From assembly GCA_034687125.1 (NCBI GenBank), contig JAQGBZ010000288.1, forward strand, positions 1 to 64,000: 64,000 nucleotides of DNA, written 5' to 3'. Position numbers and translations under genes: made by a program. The stretch is from Neelides folsomi. Lineage: Eukaryota > Arthropoda > Collembola > Neelipleona > Neelidae. The notes beneath the pieces are model-generated. The model had not been told where the DNA came from. It did not search any database and was given only the letters and a program-made list of their open reading frames with translations. Shown here piece by piece: positions 49,967 through 63,388 of this stretch (positions are counted from its first letter, which is position 1; each line of letters starts with the position of its first letter).

Positions 49967-52900
49967 AACTCATGGCTCAACTCTTGCCCTGTCAAGCTTA
50001 AGAATTAAAGTAAATATGATAAAATTATTTATTTATTAGTCATATCTCCAATTGTTAATTGGATTGAGAGGAAACTATAAATCCATTTGGCATTTTATGG
50101 ATTAAGTAATGCTGATTTATTTGCATATTCAACGTATGCGTAGTAAATTAAAACGAGTTAATTAATTTAATATTTATTTATAAATTATAATTACAAATAG
50201 AAGAAATCATGAAATGTATTTCATTATATCTCTACAAGGTACCTCTAACTAGATTCCATATTATAAACTTAAAGTTACCTTTTACTGTGTAGGTATTTGT
50301 TAATATATGGTTTTATTTCATAATGTGGAATCTACCTTGTAAGTTGTAGAGTAAATAGTCATGTCCATGTCATGGAACATTTTAATTTTTTAAACGCCGA
50401 ATTCCTAAATAGCCAAATATACATGTCATTTAAGACATTTATACAGATTTCTACTTAGGTACTTGTCACAGGGTTAAATCTTATTGTAAATCAAAATTTG
50501 GAAATGTAAACTATACTATATATTTTAACATCTTAAATCAATAGCCTTCAGTCATTTTTTTTATTAACGAAAATCAATTTGTTAAGCATGTAATGTACCT
50601 GCAATGCATTCAAATGACTTTTTGAAACTTCCACTTTCTAAAAACAATTATAGTACATTTTTACAAGTGAATATCTTACCATAATGGAAATCACGAATTG
50701 GTGGTTTTAGAATCAGCTAAAAATGTTACTGTCTTACATAACATATATTCTTGTCTTTTGAGTCTTTTTAAATAAATACTGAAAAATGTGAAATCTCTTT
50801 GCTTGTTCTTATTCATTACTACGTAGTTACTTAATAATAGCAATTCATTCTGATGTCTTACGACCATAACATAATTATTTTCGTATGAGAAATTCAAACA
50901 AGTATATTCAAATTATTTTTTTATTTTATTAATACAAACATTTAAAGCAAATATACATACCTACATTATATTGAAGTACATTGATATTATTTACTTTTGT
51001 AGATTATTTTATATCAAATTTTAACATTTATAATTATAAATAGCACATTAGTAGCTAAAAGCTTAGGTAAATATTTATACACATTGTATAGGTCATACAC
51101 AGGTAAGGTAGGTAATGTAAAGGTAGACTGTAGGGTATTTAGTAATTAGTAAGTTTAGTCTGTTTTGTGTTTATTATAAAGTTATATTAGTTTAATAAAT
51201 CAATAAATTAAAAATAATCTTACATAAGATTTAAGAGATAATTATTTAAAGCGATTCATCACGAATGTTTCCTCTTTTCCTAAGCTTTAAAATAAACAAA
51301 GCGAAAAGACTATGAATTTGTTATTTTAACAAATTGTTCCACAATTCCATTTCAACAACTTTTCCCCTTTACCCTCACGCCTATAAAATAGTAAATAAAA
51401 AAATGAAAAATATTTATTGAAATTAAAAAATGGCAAGTAGTTTGGAAAAATTAAAAACGTAATTAACGTAACTGGCTAACTGAAAAGGTGTATGACTTAA
51501 GCTTCCTAAAGGTTTTTTCATATTCAAGTTCAAGCAAGTGCCTGTGAAATTACAACACAACATACCTAATTAACAACGACTGTAACTTTAATTATATTTA
51601 CTTTCATTATTACATAATGTATACCATAGTTAGTGATTCATTGATTTGAAATGAACCATACACTATATATCATTAGTATAGTATACTTATTTAAAGACTT
51701 AATTAAGGTCATTTAATAACTCACATTTTCCCAATTTCACAATGTTAACTTTAAGTTTCATAAATATATTAGGTAGGTACTTTTATCAGTAAACAAATCG
51801 TTTAACTAAAATTTTACATGATTTTATAAGCATATATTTTGTTCCACAAGACTTGTTAAAAGGAACTTATAATATACTTATCTTTTTGTGTTTGATTGAG
51901 GTAAGCTAAGTTCTTAACATATTTAAACATTCAGATACATAATACAATTTTATAACAATCTATAGAATTATTGAATGGGTTAACAAGAAAGTATATCTAG
52001 GAGATTATTTGTAAATCATATTTTGCATACTTAACTAATAAAGTAATATAACATAATTATATATTTGTATCGATGATATATTTAACTAGAAGACATTAAA
52101 TATGAATTTCATTATATTTCATTATTATGTACTCAAGATCACAAACAATTTTCAATTAGATTCGGATTTTATTGTTAAGAGTTAAATTAACTTTAATAAA
52201 TAATTAACCTATAAATAGTCCATAATATGTACAATATTCTTTTGGGTTCTAAAATATCACCTCTGAAACGTGTTGAAGAAATATTAAACTTAAGATAGTT
52301 ATAAGCAGTTAAATTGATTATTGTATGAAGTGAGGAATTTCCAGAGAAGGAAGGGGGAAGGAAGTGAAAAAGGGAAGTTGGGAGACCAAAGTCACACAAA
52401 AAAAGTAAATACAGCAAAAAGGTTTTAAATGGAGCAAATAACTCTGACTTGTGACTTTAGAAATATTTGAAATTGAGCCGCGGAGTGATAGAAGTCCAAT
52501 TAAAAGTAAATAAGTTTGCAAATAATTAAATTCATATCTCAATTTGGAATGAGGTTGATATTTATGTAAGGGGAAGTAATTAGGAAGTTGGTTATTACAA
52601 GTTCTGTTGAGGGAATAAGATTAGGCGTTTAAATATAGAGGAAGGCTGGGGGGCAAGAGAGAGAGATCTCGATTGTCATTTGGTATTTCCTCTGGGAAGA
52701 TCTCGGAGGGTAAATATTTGTGTTGGGGAGATCCAGAGGGACAGACGGCGGTGGCAAAGAACCCTCGAGCACACAAATGTCCTCTCTCTCTTTAAATTAA
52801 TTACCTATTCCGACCGAGTCCTTTTTATTATTACATTGGGTCGTCCCTTGAGAAATCCCGCTCTGCTACTCTCAAAACTCACAATTTGAGAATGATTAAT

Positions 52901-55900
52901 ATAAATATTTCATCTCACTCATCTCCCGATTCAAATCCGGACCTTGAGACCTTCAACTAGGGCAAATGAATCTGGGAGAAAATTCTCGTCGATGAATATT
53001 GGATACTGGAAAGGTTTGACCTTAGTTCATTTAAAACCAAATAGTCTGACATAAAGTATACTGTGTAGTTATTTCTCTCATTTGAGAAATCATTTGAGCT
53101 GACAATATTTTCCTGATTCTCCAAAAACATATTTCATGCATCTTTGATTAGATAAATTGCGTTTGGGGGGACGTATTGCATTACATAATTTAAAAAGTTA
53201 ATCGAAATTTTAAATCTCATTTCTCGATTAATCTAAATTTTAAATTCAGGCGTGGAGGGCGCGGTGAGGAAAGTTGGGTTTAGGGGAAGTTATGTAATAA
53301 ATAGACCCACTGCTTTCACTGCTTTCACGACTCGCTCCAAATGGACCTTCAGATTCTTCATTTTACTCTCTCCGAATGTAAAAGAGGGTTGTTTAAGGCG
53401 TAATGTTCCACCGAGTACTTACTCTCATTTTACAGCTCTTTTACGCTTTTCTCCTCTCAAGTTCTCTGACTTGCCCCGATTACACAGCCGCATGTATTCA
53501 GATGGTCCATCATGGAGAATAATATTGGGGATTTCCCTATTTACGACCACTTGTACAAGATCTTGGGGAAAAACTGAGAAAGAATGGCCGCCATTAGAAT
53601 AATACTTCCCCATATCCACTTTATTAGCAAGATGGTTGTAGTATGGGTGTTGGGCAAATAAGATACATCCATTGGGTTCTATACTCCTGCTCATGAACTT
53701 GGGGAGTTTAAGGTCGTCCGTATGTTCGGACCATCATGGCTCTATTCGACCCATTCGCTCCCGAGATCCAAATCATGTGTTTTTATATAGTGAAAAAAGA
53801 CTCCTCACTTCCGCCCTTCAGTTTATAGCCCTTCTCCAGGAGGAAGTTAAAGAAAGTTTTTGATCGGCCTTTTTTTCTAAGTAGTTAGAAGGGATGATTG
53901 GAATTTGGAAGTAGTGCCAAAGGTTGATGTTATCTGTACAACACTTTCTATATCTACATTTCTATTACAAGGAATGAAAATAATGATTAAGTCATATCTT
54001 ACAATGTGTAACTATGTAATACTAATACTGTATATTTTATATACTCTATGTTACGCTTAATACATATTATTTAGATAACAGGTTATTCACTAAAAAGGTT
54101 GACACTTTCACCGAATTTCTCCCCTTTCCCCATATAAAGTGAAAGAAAAAATGAATATTTTATGTTGATTTTACTAAATTTCAACATAACTTATTTAAAT
54201 TGTACGGATGAGTACTTACATAATTATGTTTAAATGATTAAATTGTAGTTATGTAATACAATATAAGCATACCTAAGTATGGTAAATATATAAAGTATAA
54301 ATGTACATACATACATAGATATAAATATCGTTGAGTTGTAAAGATAAATAATTTGTTAAATTTTATTTGTGAGTTTGTCCTATATCTGTACAATAGGTAT
54401 ATATGGTAAAATTCTACTTTACACAGAATAGGGACCCAATCCAGCTTCCTCGACTTCCGCCTCCAAAAATGAGATTTCTTCGGCTTTCCCTACCTGCCGA
54501 CTTTACATGCGGAGGCGAATGAGGTTCTTACATACTACATATGTATCTTTAGCTATAGGCATTAACAATACATGTATCAGTGTCAGCACATCTCATACAT
54601 TCCATTTGGAGCGAACAATTATTTCTCTTTATTCAAAATTTTAAATAGGTAATTTAATATAACTTTAGTTGTATAACAAAATCCTTATTGGATTGCATGT
54701 AAACATTAAACAAAGTTAAGGGAAGTATAGGGTCTATCTGTTTTAGTCAATTACTTATTCAATGCCTAATGAATTGAACAACATATAGCTTCTACAGATA
54801 CTTATTATTATGCATACTATATGTTCTATGTTACATACTATACATATTACTATTACTTGTGTATTGTAGGTGGTAATGTTCAGAATTCAAAGAATCTATT
54901 TATCCTAGACTTGTTTTACGTATCTCAAAATGGAGTTTAATTTATATTATTTTTGTTAGGAATAATTGAAGAATACTGGGACGCGCGATATTAAATGTAA
55001 GTTGAGTGTTTTTACACTTATTCGACTATGCTAATTACGAATCTGAAGTTAGTTTGCGTCGCTCGCGTAAAATAAAAAAGTTATGAATATTTAAAGTTTT
55101 ATTAATCATGTGTGCGCATAGGCAGAAAATGGTAAAGCGATCTAGAGTTGTTGCCTTTTAATAAACACATTAAAAGTCAAATATCCAAATAGAAAAGTAT
55201 TCTTCTTAACCTAACCTAACATAATATAAATAATAACTAGAATTCAAAAATAATCAAACCTAACCTAATATAAATATAAACCAGAATTAAAAAAATATAT
55301 AAAATAAATTAAAATAATAAAACAAATCGATTAACCAATCGTAAAATTAAAGTTGAAAAGAAAGAAATGAACATGGAAAAAATGAAAATGATTTTCAGAA
55401 ATTAGAAAGGAAAGAGAAAATTGAAGGTGGAATAGGCCGAGCTAGGCACGACCTTTACAAAGCATTTAAACTTTAAATGGTCATAACTTTTTCATTTCAC
55501 GCGAGCGACGCAAACTAACTTCAGGTTTGTAATTAGCATAGTCGAATTAGTGTAAAATCACTCACCTTATATTTGATATCGCGCGTCCCAGTATTCTTCA
55601 ATTATACCTTTTTGTTATATTACAATATACATGTTAGCCATTCAATCTCACTCTCAAATCCATAATAATAAACTTTAAAACGTGGGAATTCAAGTGAACA
55701 TTTCTCTGGAATTTTTGAAAAAAGTTAAAAGTTTCTCTGAAAAGTTAATTTGAAATTCTATTTAATTGGCTCAGGAAAAAAACTGTTTGCGTCTTGAGAT
55801 AATTGATGAAACTTGATGATTTTCAAAACAATCAACTTAACATGATTTTCGTATTTGAAAGAGAATGGAAAAATAGGTCTGATAAGAAAGCTTGAATGGA

Positions 55901-58623
55901 ATACAAAGTATTCCTAAAATTTTAATAATAGTAGTAAAAGTTAATTGAGTGTTAATTAACTTTCTTCAACTTGGCAAACTTTATTATTTGGACCATTTTG
56001 TAAATATGTTTTTATACTTAATGGGAGCTCATCGACAATAAGTTAGTTCATTTCAATAAAGTGAAATTTCCATGTTCCTTTTCTATCACTTCTGTTCCGT
56101 CTTACACCAATCACTTCGCATTTTAAGGAATAAAAATGTAAAATAAATTGAGTCCCTCGATTTGGTATATTTAAAAAGTTCCCTCATTGTTTATATTTTT
56201 CTCTAGATATTATAATACTGTGAATGACTGACTTTAAATGTTCGTACTCAATTATACATTTACCCTAAAGTAAATAGATACAATTAGTGATTGTTTTGTG
56301 GTGGAATTTTATCCTTCGATTTAGATTTTATTTAACAATCTATAGTAGGTACACTATATGTATATTATATGTATTCAATTAAAAACCGTTAAAGTGAATA
56401 TAAAAAATGAAGAATCAGGAGTGTCGGCGTATTTTTCCAATGACTCCTTCGTCTCCTTTAATTTATTGGTCATGATCGGAGCCGAAAAGAACTAGAATCC
56501 CTTCATGGACGATCATTTGAATGGGTTAAATGGAATGTAATTAATCCATCCTAACTTATCATTTAACTCTAATGAAGTTAAATTTCTAATGTAACTATTT
56601 AACTTTTAGGTACTCATTCATTGTCGTTCAAAACTACCCATTCGTACAACTTTATAAACCCATTTAACTCTACAGTTGCTCTACCATGCCTCTAATTTTT
56701 GCACAAATCAACTTGATACAACATGCATTAAATGTTCAGTTTCAATTGTTATATTAGTATTTATTTTAAAACATGCTAGTAGGATATATTTAATTAAAAT
56801 TATGATATTTACTTTCACATATGATGGGTAACAATTAGTTAACATGTTACTTATGAATACGTAATAGTTATAACAACATTAATAGAATAGCATCTTTTTG
56901 CATGCCGTCCATCATTCACATTGGTGAGTCTCGACTCTCAAGCTTCAAAGAGCTTTAAAGCTTAAATCAAAAACTTACAAGAGCTTAAACTTTTTATCAA
57001 TCGGGCTTTATGTCACCCATAATTAAGTTCAATTCGAATAAGGAGGACATTTCCGAGTTTTGAGAAATCTCTTAATTTGTAAATAATACAAGTTAAAGAT
57101 GGAAAATGGGAATAAAATTGCTCCAACTTTGGGTTATTTGATAAAGAATTCTGTGTTCAACACAGGTCGATATTTTAATGTTCTTCTGTTCGACACTTAT
57201 AGCCTTTCTATTTACGATCTTTGAACCTGAGCCAGGAGGCTTTTACATTTTTAATTAATGTACGAATCACTTGTTCAACAAAAGGTGAATCTTTTCCTTT
57301 ACACAAATTCAATAAAGCTATTTGGCATCAGAATAAATATGTACATTACTTATGTGAGTATCGATTATTTTCTTGACTAGACTATCATATGGTATATAAT
57401 AGTTAACATAGGATTGGTGGAAATATGTAATACAATCAATGTAAGATTTCAAAAATCTGTGGCTCCCGGTGAATATTAATTATAGATAACTAATCTTGTA
57501 ATTGATTGGATATATGGATAATACTTATTGAATATGTAAGAAGCTTGTATTTTATAATTAAAGTATTATACCTAAATAAAAATGTTAAATTTTATAATAA
57601 AACTTATATATATTTAGTTATACAGATAAGTGTAAAGTGTGTATAATAGGTTTGCTTACTTTAATATTGAATTTACAAATTACGTGTAAAACATGTGAAA
57701 ATAACAGTTTATGGAATTTAAAAACTGTACATTGGTAACATATCATATTTTATTTCAAATAAAATGCCAACGCTTGATAAAATAAAAGTAAATAATAAAA
57801 AGGAATTATTAACTCTTAATAAGTATGATGATGCAAATAAGCACGTTTAAGTAAATAAGTCAATTTACAATTTTCAGTGGGAAATTCACATGAATAGGAA
57901 TGTATAATATAAAATTCAGTAATATTTAACTGGGTATGTATATAAATATGAAGTTAAATATTATTACTTATAAATAGTTACAAGAAAATCTTTCCTTGTT
58001 CGAATTAATTACATAGTGAGTGAATGTAGGGATTAAATGGAATCAGTTGAAGCTTCAACGATCCCTTTTGGAGTGAGAAAAATACTCGTCCAAAGACATT
58101 TATCTTAACATTTTGAACATTTTTGTTAGAAATTAATTTGATTGTGGTTGTATTTATTTAATTAAGAATTTGAAACACCTCATGGCACCTTCAAGCCAAG
58201 ACTCAATATGTCCCCTTAACATTCTTCAACTAAAGAGGAGAAATACTATTTGATATTAACTCTTACCTTTACAATACCATAGTGTCAATGCTCATTAAAC
58301 TCGAAGTTAAAACACCTTAAGACTAGTAGGTTAACAAACACAATTCATATCAATTAATTAATATGGTATATCAGGGCTTTAATACTTATATAGAATTACA
58401 ATAAATACTATTACAATACAACAAATACAATTAGTACTTTTATGTTTACATATACTATTATGTAATTAGAATAAGTAATTACTCAATTTCAATATACTAT
58501 AGCGCTAAATTTAGCGGATGTTTTAATTGAATTTGTAATTGGACAAATTCAAATCTTCCCTCTTAATAAATGGTTTAGTGAATGTGTAAAGCCAGTGTAT
58601 GTTGAGATCATTTTAATATGAAT
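49967..58623. other. Gene-poor AT-rich region (8.7 kb) with one MITE
   Basis: No exon is recognised across this stretch. GC-richer patches occur at 52550-52880 and 53230-53870, the latter with an 89-codon minus-strand reading (53425-53694) that I cannot identify. The only definite object is the inverted-repeat element at 54965-55602. Confidence 0.4.
54965..55602. mobile_element. MITE-like element with long terminal inverted repeats
   Basis: The two ends are inverted copies of about 120 bases, about 85-90 percent identical. They start ATTGAAGAATACTGGGACGC and include GTTTGCGTCGCTCGCGT near 55050 and 55510. The 638-bp element is flanked by TA on both sides, consistent with a Tc1/mariner-type target duplication. 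The interior is AT-rich, contains CCTAACCTAA words and has no coding capacity. It is a non-autonomous hairpin-forming element; its autonomous partner is not in this window. Confidence 0.8.
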
Positions 58624-61600
58624 TTACTCAGCTTCTTCCTCTTCTTCATCTCCCTTCCTTTTGAAGATGGAAAAGAAGCTCTTGGGCTTCGCTTCTGGCG
58701 CCATTAGCATCGGGACGCGATTCTTGTGAGATATGCGAATCTAAACAAAAGGATGCTAAAGAAAGTGGAATGGGAAATATTTGCTTACGGTTGACGGCGG
58801 TTGCATCCAGGGCTCTCCGTCAATTTGCATTGGGAGCCGTTTCTTGGAGCGGATGACAACGGTGGAACATTGAGCCAACCGCTTGCCCGAAGCTCGCAAT
58901 CCAGTTTTCACTTGACCCATGTGAAGACAATTCTCAAGCCCGATCACTTCAATCAATTTGTCCCCAATATCTGAATAATAGCAAGTTCATTAATTAGATT
59001 AAATTAATTAGATTTCATTAATTATTTCGTTAATTAAATTTAATAAATTAAATCTGGCGAATAAATGATTTAATATGTAAAAATGAAACCTTGGACAGCA
59101 GTGGAGATGTCTGCATTGGATGCTTCCGACTCACCACGTTTGGTTCTCTTGTTGGCTCGTTTACGAGACAATTGATCTCCCCAGAGATTCGTCCCTCCAT
59201 GTGTATAAGGAATGTTGAGAATGGCCAAACCCTGAAGGGCCGGACCTTGGCTTAAATCAAGTGCCACCCCGTCGCACTATTAAAAAACCAATTATTTATC
59301 CTTTTCTAAACTAATTCCCTTACAAGTCGAAATTATACGTGAAACATAAGACATAATGTTAAACACATACATTAAGAGGAAATGGCCCTTTTATGCAAAT
59401 TTTATTTTAATCATTAAAAATTTTCCCTTTAATGTTAGTTGAATGGGCTATTTGAGGAATTGGTAAAATTATAATTTGTAATTTTCTTGATTGATTGTTC
59501 AAAAACGTCATAGAGCTAAAGCCTTGTGGGCATTCAGAATTTGCCAAGATGTACAGAAGTATGTATTTATATGAGGAAAGTATGCAAATATTTGTTTAGG
59601 TATACTTTTAGAGCATAGGAAGAAAGTTGGAAGAAAGAGCTGGGAGAAAATTGCACAAGATTTGCATTTTAAAAGTGAAAGTGGAGATTTAATGTTGGAT
59701 GTGATAAATGAACGGAGCACCTGGAAGAACTCGTTAAAAACTCACCTCAACCTCAATCTCTTGATGGAGATTTTTGCAAGAAGAGGCGAACTGCTCGGTC
59801 ATTCCATACTCAAAATACCACATTTTGTTCCTCATCCGAGAGTTGAACTTGTGGGGATTTTTCTCTCGCTCCACGTGGAATTTGACACAGATGGCCGCGT
59901 CCTGCATGAAGCCATTGAAAAACCCATTTACCTCACAACTTTCCCACTCAATCCAACTCCCCAAATGAAATGAGTCCTACCACGCCAACGGAAAAGTAAT
60001 TGTTGATGATGTTGAATGGGATGGGATCCCCAGGCTTGTCGTCGACCTCATCCTGGCTAATGTTGATCTCCCATCGGTCCATCATGACTTCGGTAGCTTT
60101 CTCGATTTTCTATTTCAAACAGCCCCGGGGTTAACAAAAGGACCGAGGTTTAACCTCCGCTACCTCGAGAATCTTGTTGAGACTTTCGCCCTCATAACCG
60201 CCGCCCCATCGGAGACACCGAGCGAGATCATTCCCCGTTCCGAGCGGAATCACCCCAACGGTAGGAGGATGGGCAAATTGAATCTTGTCTACATTAGTAA
60301 ATTTAAAGGTATAGCAAGGCCTTTTAGGTTAGGGTGGGTTAGGGTAATTTACCCATGGTGTCGAGTATCCAACCAACGGTTCCATCGCCGCCACAACAAA
60401 TGATTCTGAGTGACGGGACATCTTTGAACATTTGAAGAATGGCCCATGGATTTGTATGAGCAAGGTTGTAAACCTGGCGCGGATTGAGGATGTACTGAAA
60501 CTTCCTCAACAGCCGCGGGCCTTGACGACCCCCACTTTTGGGGTTTATAAAGACTAGGAGCGGGCGAGTGTCCGGGAGAGGTGAGATCTGAAATGAAGTT
60601 GGTCCGGTGGCTCCAGGTGTGAACACCGTGGCGATATTTCCCCCTTCGGATGACGACCGTCGCTGTTGAAAAGAAATTAAGGGAAATCGGAGAAAGGGGA
60701 GGCTTACGCGGGAAGGACCGGCCACGGGTTCTTCTCTTCCCATGCTCGAATTGGCTCGACGATCTCTTGAGAAAGATCTCTGACGGTCAAGGATGACTGG
60801 ACAGATGCAAATGGGTGGGATGATGTGGCTTCGATGAGCTCCCAAAGTACATTCAGTTTTCACGCCAGACACACATTTAGTGTGGAGCTGCATATTTAAA
60901 CCAAAAGTAAATCGGAAGTATGGGGATATCAATTAAAGAATTTACCGTCATGTGACACCATCGACAATGCTGACCAGACATTCCGCTGCCTGACTTGACC
61001 TTCTTCTTGCACTTGCTACACTTCCCATGGCAATTCCCCATGACCCAATGGTGATGCATGACCTGCTGTGCCTTCCGGGACTTGACATACGTTGCGATGC
61101 ACGTGGCTGGATTCCGTTGAACACAACGTTCATGGACAGTGTATTTGCAAACTAAAAGGGGAGCGGGAAAAACTTATAAATATGAACAGACCATTATGGG
61201 AAAGTAAAGAAGGACCTAATGGGAATTGAGGAAATCAACTCTGAATTATTGCGCGACGGAGATGGGGGAAGGGAGGAAATAAAAAATAAATGGTCTCCGT
61301 TGCTAGACGTCATGAGGGCCCAATTGAGGAAGGTCAATGGAGGATTGGTTAAGATGGTCCTTACAAACACAGCAGAGGCCCTTCTTCCCCACACCCACGA
61401 GCATGTTGAGGCAGAAGTTGCAGTAGGCGGATCTGTTGAAGTGCTTCAGCCTCCAAAAATGCGTCCCATCTTCCTTCACGTTCTGAAGAAACCAAAGTTT
61501 ATGACTATGATGAACATTATTGTCCACCGGAATCGATACTTTGGCTCTGGCCCATCATCTCCCGTCTTACTCCACTTTCCCCCGTATGTTCCTCAGACCA

Positions 61601-62731
61601 TTCCGGATTCAAATCCGTCCCATCAACTTTTCTTTCTACATATCCGAATAACTGAGTTGTTCAACATTAAAAGATCTTTCTAACTCGGCTCCAGTGGGAG
61701 TCGAATTGGATGTATTTTGGCCATAAACTACTCCATGCGGCCTTCTCTCCTCACCCATCAATTTCCTTAATGACAAGTGGATGAATGAATTTATTAAACC
61801 GGGCATTGCGAGTCTTCCTCGGAAGTATCCATTTGGGGAGGGTGGCGATAAAGCCGGGAGCTTTCCCCCGGCCCATCCAGAGATTGAGCGATGAAGAGAG
61901 CGACCGCATGAAACGACCCTTCCCACCTAATCGACTCCTTTCTCCAATTCCCCGGCCAAAATCCAGAGGAGATTTACGGCCAAGATTACATCCCTACTAA
62001 ATGCCTCTGCTCGGGAAAACGTCAAAGGCCAAGGTCCGCCCTCAAATCCCCCATCCAAGTCCTCTTACACCATTACAGCCATCCCAAACCAAAGTACAAG
62101 TGGATTATGATTTAAAAGAATGTGAACCTGATCAAGTCCGAGGAGAACGAGCAGTGGGATTGTAGTGAGTCCCCCGCGCTTCCATTCTTCGAGAGACACC
62201 GTCCCATCGGCGTCATAGTCAATCTCCAACATCATGTCTTGGAGGATCTGAAACAATGGCGTGATTTCCTCTGGGAACAACCCCGTGCCCAACTCACCGG
62301 CTTCAGCTCGCTCACGTCCCACCCAAGGTACTCGGCCACTTTCATCATTTGATTCACAATGTTGTCCAACTCCTATGGGGAAATATATCAAAATTCCAAT
62401 TCTCGGTAGCTAACAACCTTACGAATGTGTCGAGCACGCCGTTTCCGTCTGTGTCATAGAGCCGGAACATGACTAGAGAAGGTTTTTTTAAAACAACCAT
62501 CGAGATACATTCCCATTTCTAATCCCCCAAACGTATTTCAATTTTTCAATGCATAGTAATAAAATAATTAAATACATTCGAGCTTGTCTTCGGGGCGACC
62601 ACCTTCCAAGAGGGAAAGGTAGCAGATGATTTCCTTAAGAGAGATCCGAATCCCAGAGATGTCAACAGGCGGCTCACGTCCTTTCTCCGCAGATCCTCCA
62701 GCAGATCCCCCGCCATGATCTTTGCGCTTCG
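58624..62731 (-). CDS. Dgk: Type I diacylglycerol kinase (EF-hand, C1, catalytic domains)
   Basis: Phosphorylates diacylglycerol to phosphatidic acid; calcium-regulated through EF hands (family knowledge). Exons by phase: 62576-62731, 62423-62472, 62298-62372, 62128-62247, 61365-61482, 60946-61151, 60708-60887, 60353-60662, 60164-60288, 59981-60109, 59746-59901, 59090-59276, 58789-58970 and 58624-58740. The N-terminal part has [22 protein letters not shown]-hand 1 is [11 protein letters not shown]-hand 2 [13 protein letters not shown], then [14 protein letters not shown]1a has [16 protein letters not shown]1b has [19 protein letters not shown]. The catalytic part has [15 protein letters not shown], the ATP-site GGDGTVGW and [20 protein letters not shown]. 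The accessory domain has [17 protein letters not shown] and [10 protein letters not shown]. The end is acidic (GDEEEEEAE). It matches animal DGK alpha/beta/gamma throughout. The first exon listed needs an upstream exon; see the candidate at 63217-63388. A 45-base GT-AG segment (60663-60707) may be an optional intron. Confidence 0.93.
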
Positions 62732-63216
62732 CTGTAGGAAAGACGAAAAAGTATCCTTTCCCATTCCTACAAACATTCCACGAAATGTGGGCGAAATCGG
62801 GGATACCAAAAGTGTAAGCCCGAGACCGAGACCATTGGGACTTCCCAGCTTCATACATACAGTACATGCTGTACTTCTATCTACATAATACTTTTTCATA
62901 TATTTATCTGACTTCTAATTCCCAATGCCAAAAACCGTAACATTATTACAAAGCCAATTTCGCAATTTTAAAAACATAACTATACATACACCTGTATAGA
63001 TAAAATTTGATATAATTTTCGATTCACCTGCATGTTCCATGTAAATCCAGTCATTCATATAAGCTCATATTAAATTTAATCCTATGTGGGAACATTCCTA
63101 AATTCCCAATTAGAAGGTGTCTAGGGGGAAGCGGAGAAAGACCACATTGAAGAAATTGCAGAGGAGCTGTGGGTTTGGTAACGGAAGGGGAAAAGCGAAC
63201 TTCTCATGTTTGATAC

Positions 63217-63388
63217 CCTCGTGTTGGGGGAATTCCTGGCTGGTTTGCGATCCGAAGGAATGCAGCTCATCTTCCGACCCTGAAGCAGAATGTTTGAGAT
63301 TCGGAGAGGCATTGGCGGAGTCGGCGGGGAACTCGGAGCTCCTTGAGCCTGTTGCCGTAAATGTGAGAGAATCTCGCCATGTTGTCAT
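63217..63388 (-). CDS. Candidate first coding exon of the diacylglycerol kinase
   Basis: The reading begins with ATG at 63386-63388 (MTTWRDSLTFTATGSRSSEF) and is Ser-rich with GSEDELHSFGSQTSQ. It ends in phase 1 at GAGG followed by GTATCA. Joined to the exon at 62731 it keeps frame ([11 protein letters not shown]), giving a 760-residue kinase. It lacks the recoverin-homology domain that normally precedes the EF hands. The true main start may therefore lie further upstream, outside this window, and this could be an alternative first exon. Confidence 0.45.

Noticed and set aside
53425-53694. 89-codon minus-strand reading (PNGCILFAQHPYYNHLANKV)
   Set aside because: No known domain, no neighbouring exons with matching phase; the opposite strand is open for longer at the same place.
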